From Erysipelotrichaceae bacterium (lineage in GTDB: Bacteria; Bacillota_I; Bacilli_A; Erysipelotrichales; Erysipelotrichaceae), in the NCBI GenBank assembly GCA_003446295.1, contig DMBB01000378.1, forward strand, positions 1 through 6,531: a DNA stretch of 6,531 nucleotides. The letters run 5' to 3'. How positions within the stretch are numbered: position 1 is the first letter of the stretch; every line of letters begins with the position of its first letter. The translations under genes were made by a program, and so were the position numbers. Positions 5,895 through 6,531 of this stretch are shown piece after piece. The notes beneath the pieces are model-generated. The model was not told the DNA's origin. It did no database searches and worked only from the letters and a program-made list of their open reading frames with translations.

Positions 5895-6305
5895 TCAGAT
5901 AACGATCCCGTTGGTATGGTCGATCTCATGCTGAATGATCTGTGCTGTATAACCGGTAAACTTCTGCTGTTTCTTATGGAAAGACAGGTCCTGGTAAGAG
6001 ACAGTGATGTTTTTATAGCGTGTTGTCTTTCTTGTTCCGCTCAGGCTCAGACAGCCTTCTTCTGTTTCATAAGGACCGGATCGTGCGGTAATGACAGGAT
6101 TCATCATGCAGAAAACAGCCGGACCCGTGCTGAAAACAATGATCCGCTTCAATACGCCGATCATATTTGCGGCCATGCCTACGCATGACGCTCTGTGGCT
6201 TTTTAAGGTGTCCATCAGATCCATTGCTGTTGGCAGATCGGAAATATCTGCGTCTTTTGATGGACGTGAAAGAAGAAGCATATCTTTACATATTGTCCGT
6301 TCCAT
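5895..6305 (-). CDS. def: Peptide deformylase-like protein (short Firmicutes type, altered motif 1)
   Basis: The protein has 136 residues and starts at ATG 6305-6303; AAAAGAGG (6310-6317 on +) precedes it with a four-base spacer. Peptide deformylases remove the formyl group from the initiator Met of new proteins in the cytoplasm, using a metal held by one Cys and two His. Motif 2 is EGCLSL (C85) and motif 3 is QHEIDH (H126, E127, H130), so metal ligands and catalytic Glu are intact. Motif 1 reads VGMAANMIG (42-50): the Gln of the usual G-x-G-x-A-A-x-Q, which stabilises the transition state, is Met (M48). This variant recurs, as I recall, in a short Def group in Lachnospiraceae and relatives. 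Such organisms often also have a canonical Def, so this may be a second copy with reduced or different activity. It is the first gene of a probable two-gene operon with the GH1 enzyme. Confidence 0.9.
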   Translation of the reverse strand: MERTICKDMLLLSRPSKDADISDLPTAMDLMDTLKSHRASCVGMAANMIGVLKRIIVFSTGPAVFCMMNPVITARSGPYETEEGCLSLSGTRKTTRYKNITVSYQDLSFHKKQQKFTGYTAQIIQHEIDHTNGIVI

Positions 6306-6350
6306 AAAACCTCTTTTCTGTTCTTGTTAGTTTCCTGTCTTTCTTTTGAT

Positions 6351-6379
6351 TTACTAAAATAGTACAATATCACTAGTAT
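6351..6379 (+). promoter_or_regulatory. Candidate promoter of the sugar kinase gene
   Basis: TTACTA (6351-6356) and TAGTAT (6374-6379) stand 17 bases apart; the second box lies in the first copy of the direct repeat. TACAAT at 6363-6368 is a better -10 match but lacks a -35 partner. Either way the start point would be within the repeat cluster, 30-45 bases before the kinase ATG. Confidence 0.3.
6352..6364. repeat. Palindrome TACTA-AAA-TAGTA in the divergent control region
   Basis: Two five-base arms (6352-6356 and 6360-6364) surround AAA. The right arm overlaps the candidate -10 box of the leftward promoter. It is a possible regulator site. Confidence 0.4.
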
Positions 6380-6388
6380 CAGTGTCAC
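6359..6388 (-). promoter_or_regulatory. Candidate promoter of the deformylase-glucosidase operon
   Basis: Read on the - strand, GTGACA (6388-6383) and TACTAT (6364-6359) are separated by 18 bases, a plausible -35/-10 pair. Transcription would begin near 6352, leaving a leader of about 47 bases before the ATG at 6305. The pair overlaps the repeats and palindromes of the divergent control region, as expected for a regulated promoter, but the match to consensus is moderate. Confidence 0.35.
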
Positions 6389-6398
6389 ACTAGTATCA
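6371..6398. repeat. Direct repeat CACTAGTATCA, two copies 17 bases apart, with palindromic joint
   Basis: Identical 11-base copies occupy 6371-6381 and 6388-6398. The bases joining them make the perfect palindrome AGTGTCACACT (6381-6391). Each copy also contains the palindromic hexamer ACTAGT. The spacing and the position between two divergent genes suggest an operator bound by a dimeric or tetrameric repressor or activator. No regulator gene is in the window. Confidence 0.6.
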
Positions 6399-6407
6399 AT
6401 ATTGATA
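6394..6407. repeat. Perfect 14-base palindrome TATCAATATTGATA next to the kinase ribosome binding site
   Basis: The two halves TATCAAT and ATTGATA are exact complements. It overlaps the end of the second direct-repeat copy and the first base of AGGAGG, so a protein bound here would block entry of polymerase into the kinase gene. It may instead be part of the same operator cluster. Confidence 0.5.
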
Positions 6408-6418
6408 GGAGGAATCGT

Positions 6419-6531
6419 ATGAGTTTAAACAACCGTCCCCAGCTTGATGTTGTTGCTTTGGGAGAACTTTTAATAGACTTCACGGAAAACGGAATGTCTG
6501 AGCAGGGAAATCCTTTGATGGAAGCTAATCC
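6419..6531 (+). CDS. PfkB-family carbohydrate kinase (fructokinase-like), N-terminal part, runs off the window
   Basis: ATG 6419 follows AGGAGG (6407-6412) by six bases. The 37 complete codons read MSLNNRPQLDVVALGE and then LLIDFTENG...NPLMEANP. The segment DVVALGELLIDF is the first beta strand and glycine turn of ribokinase/PfkB-fold kinases, and ending in EANPGG-like sequence is typical of bacterial fructokinases. These cytoplasmic enzymes phosphorylate a sugar with ATP, but the substrate-defining and catalytic (GxGD) parts lie outside the window, so fructose is only a likely guess. Codons such as TTA, ATA, GTT and TTG are more frequent than in the neighbouring CTG/ATC-rich genes, though the sample is small. 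The gene is divergent from the deformylase-glucosidase pair across 113 bases. Confidence 0.85.
   Translation, partial: MSLNNRPQLDVVALGELLIDFTENGMSEQGNPLMEAN

Noticed and set aside
5876..5929. Longer GH1 start at 5929
   Set aside because: It would overlap the deformylase coding sequence by 35 bases and add 18 residues unlike any GH1 N terminus; the AAGGAG site supports 5875.
5877..6188. Open frame of 103 codons on + opposite the deformylase gene
   Set aside because: Antisense shadow of a well-supported gene, without translation signals.
6306..6418. Catabolite-responsive (cre) element before the sugar genes
   Set aside because: No stretch approaches the TGWAANCGNTNWCA pattern in this gap.

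Overview
The window looks like a chromosomal piece of a Bacillota (Firmicutes) bacterium, probably an anaerobic gut or oral commensal of the Erysipelotrichaceae/Lachnospiraceae kind. The grounds are AGGAGG-type ribosome binding sites, mixed base composition (about half G+C by eye), a short Def of the type common in those families, a clostridial-style ferredoxin oxidoreductase relative, an L,D-transpeptidase with extracellular Ig-like modules, and a phospho-beta-glucosidase. The family-level guess is weak. There are no insertion sequences, CRISPR arrays, tRNA or rRNA genes, phage genes or integrases.

Layout, left to right. (1) 1-849, + strand: the C-terminal part of a MATE efflux transporter that starts before the window, closed by a strong intrinsic terminator (857-887). 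(2) 919-1800, +: a 293-residue protein with two [4Fe-4S] ferredoxin motifs fused to a domain that aligns along its length with the TPP-binding beta subunit of 2-oxoacid:ferredoxin oxidoreductases but has lost the cofactor-binding motifs. No partner subunit is nearby. (3) 1801-2011: a 211-base gap with a weak hairpin, a bulged inverted repeat and, at its right edge, a -10-like box so close to the next ATG that the mRNA may be leaderless. (4) 2012-3136 and 3167-4519, +: an apparent two-gene operon of a membrane-anchored L,D-transpeptidase and an eleven-helix sodium:amino-acid symporter of the NSS family. (5) 4514-5875 and 5895-6305, - strand: an apparent operon in which a peptide deformylase-like gene precedes a GH1 6-phospho-beta-glucosidase. 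The glucosidase stop codon overlaps the transporter stop codon tail to tail, and the transporter's intrinsic terminator lies inside the glucosidase coding sequence. (6) 6306-6418: a divergent control region with a 17-base-spaced direct repeat and several palindromes. (7) 6419-6531, +: the first 37 codons of a PfkB-family (fructokinase-like) sugar kinase that runs off the window.

Working together: the right end is best read as a small sugar locus, where a phosphorylated beta-glucoside (presumably imported by a PTS outside the window) is split by the GH1 enzyme and a sugar kinase sits divergently under possibly shared control. The left and middle genes are housekeeping-envelope in character: drug/metabolite efflux, cell-wall crosslinking and amino-acid uptake. 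The most unusual items are the ferredoxin-fused, apparently TPP-less oxidoreductase relative, the terminator embedded in a conserved coding segment, and the Gln-to-Met change in the deformylase-like protein that shares an operon with a glycosidase.
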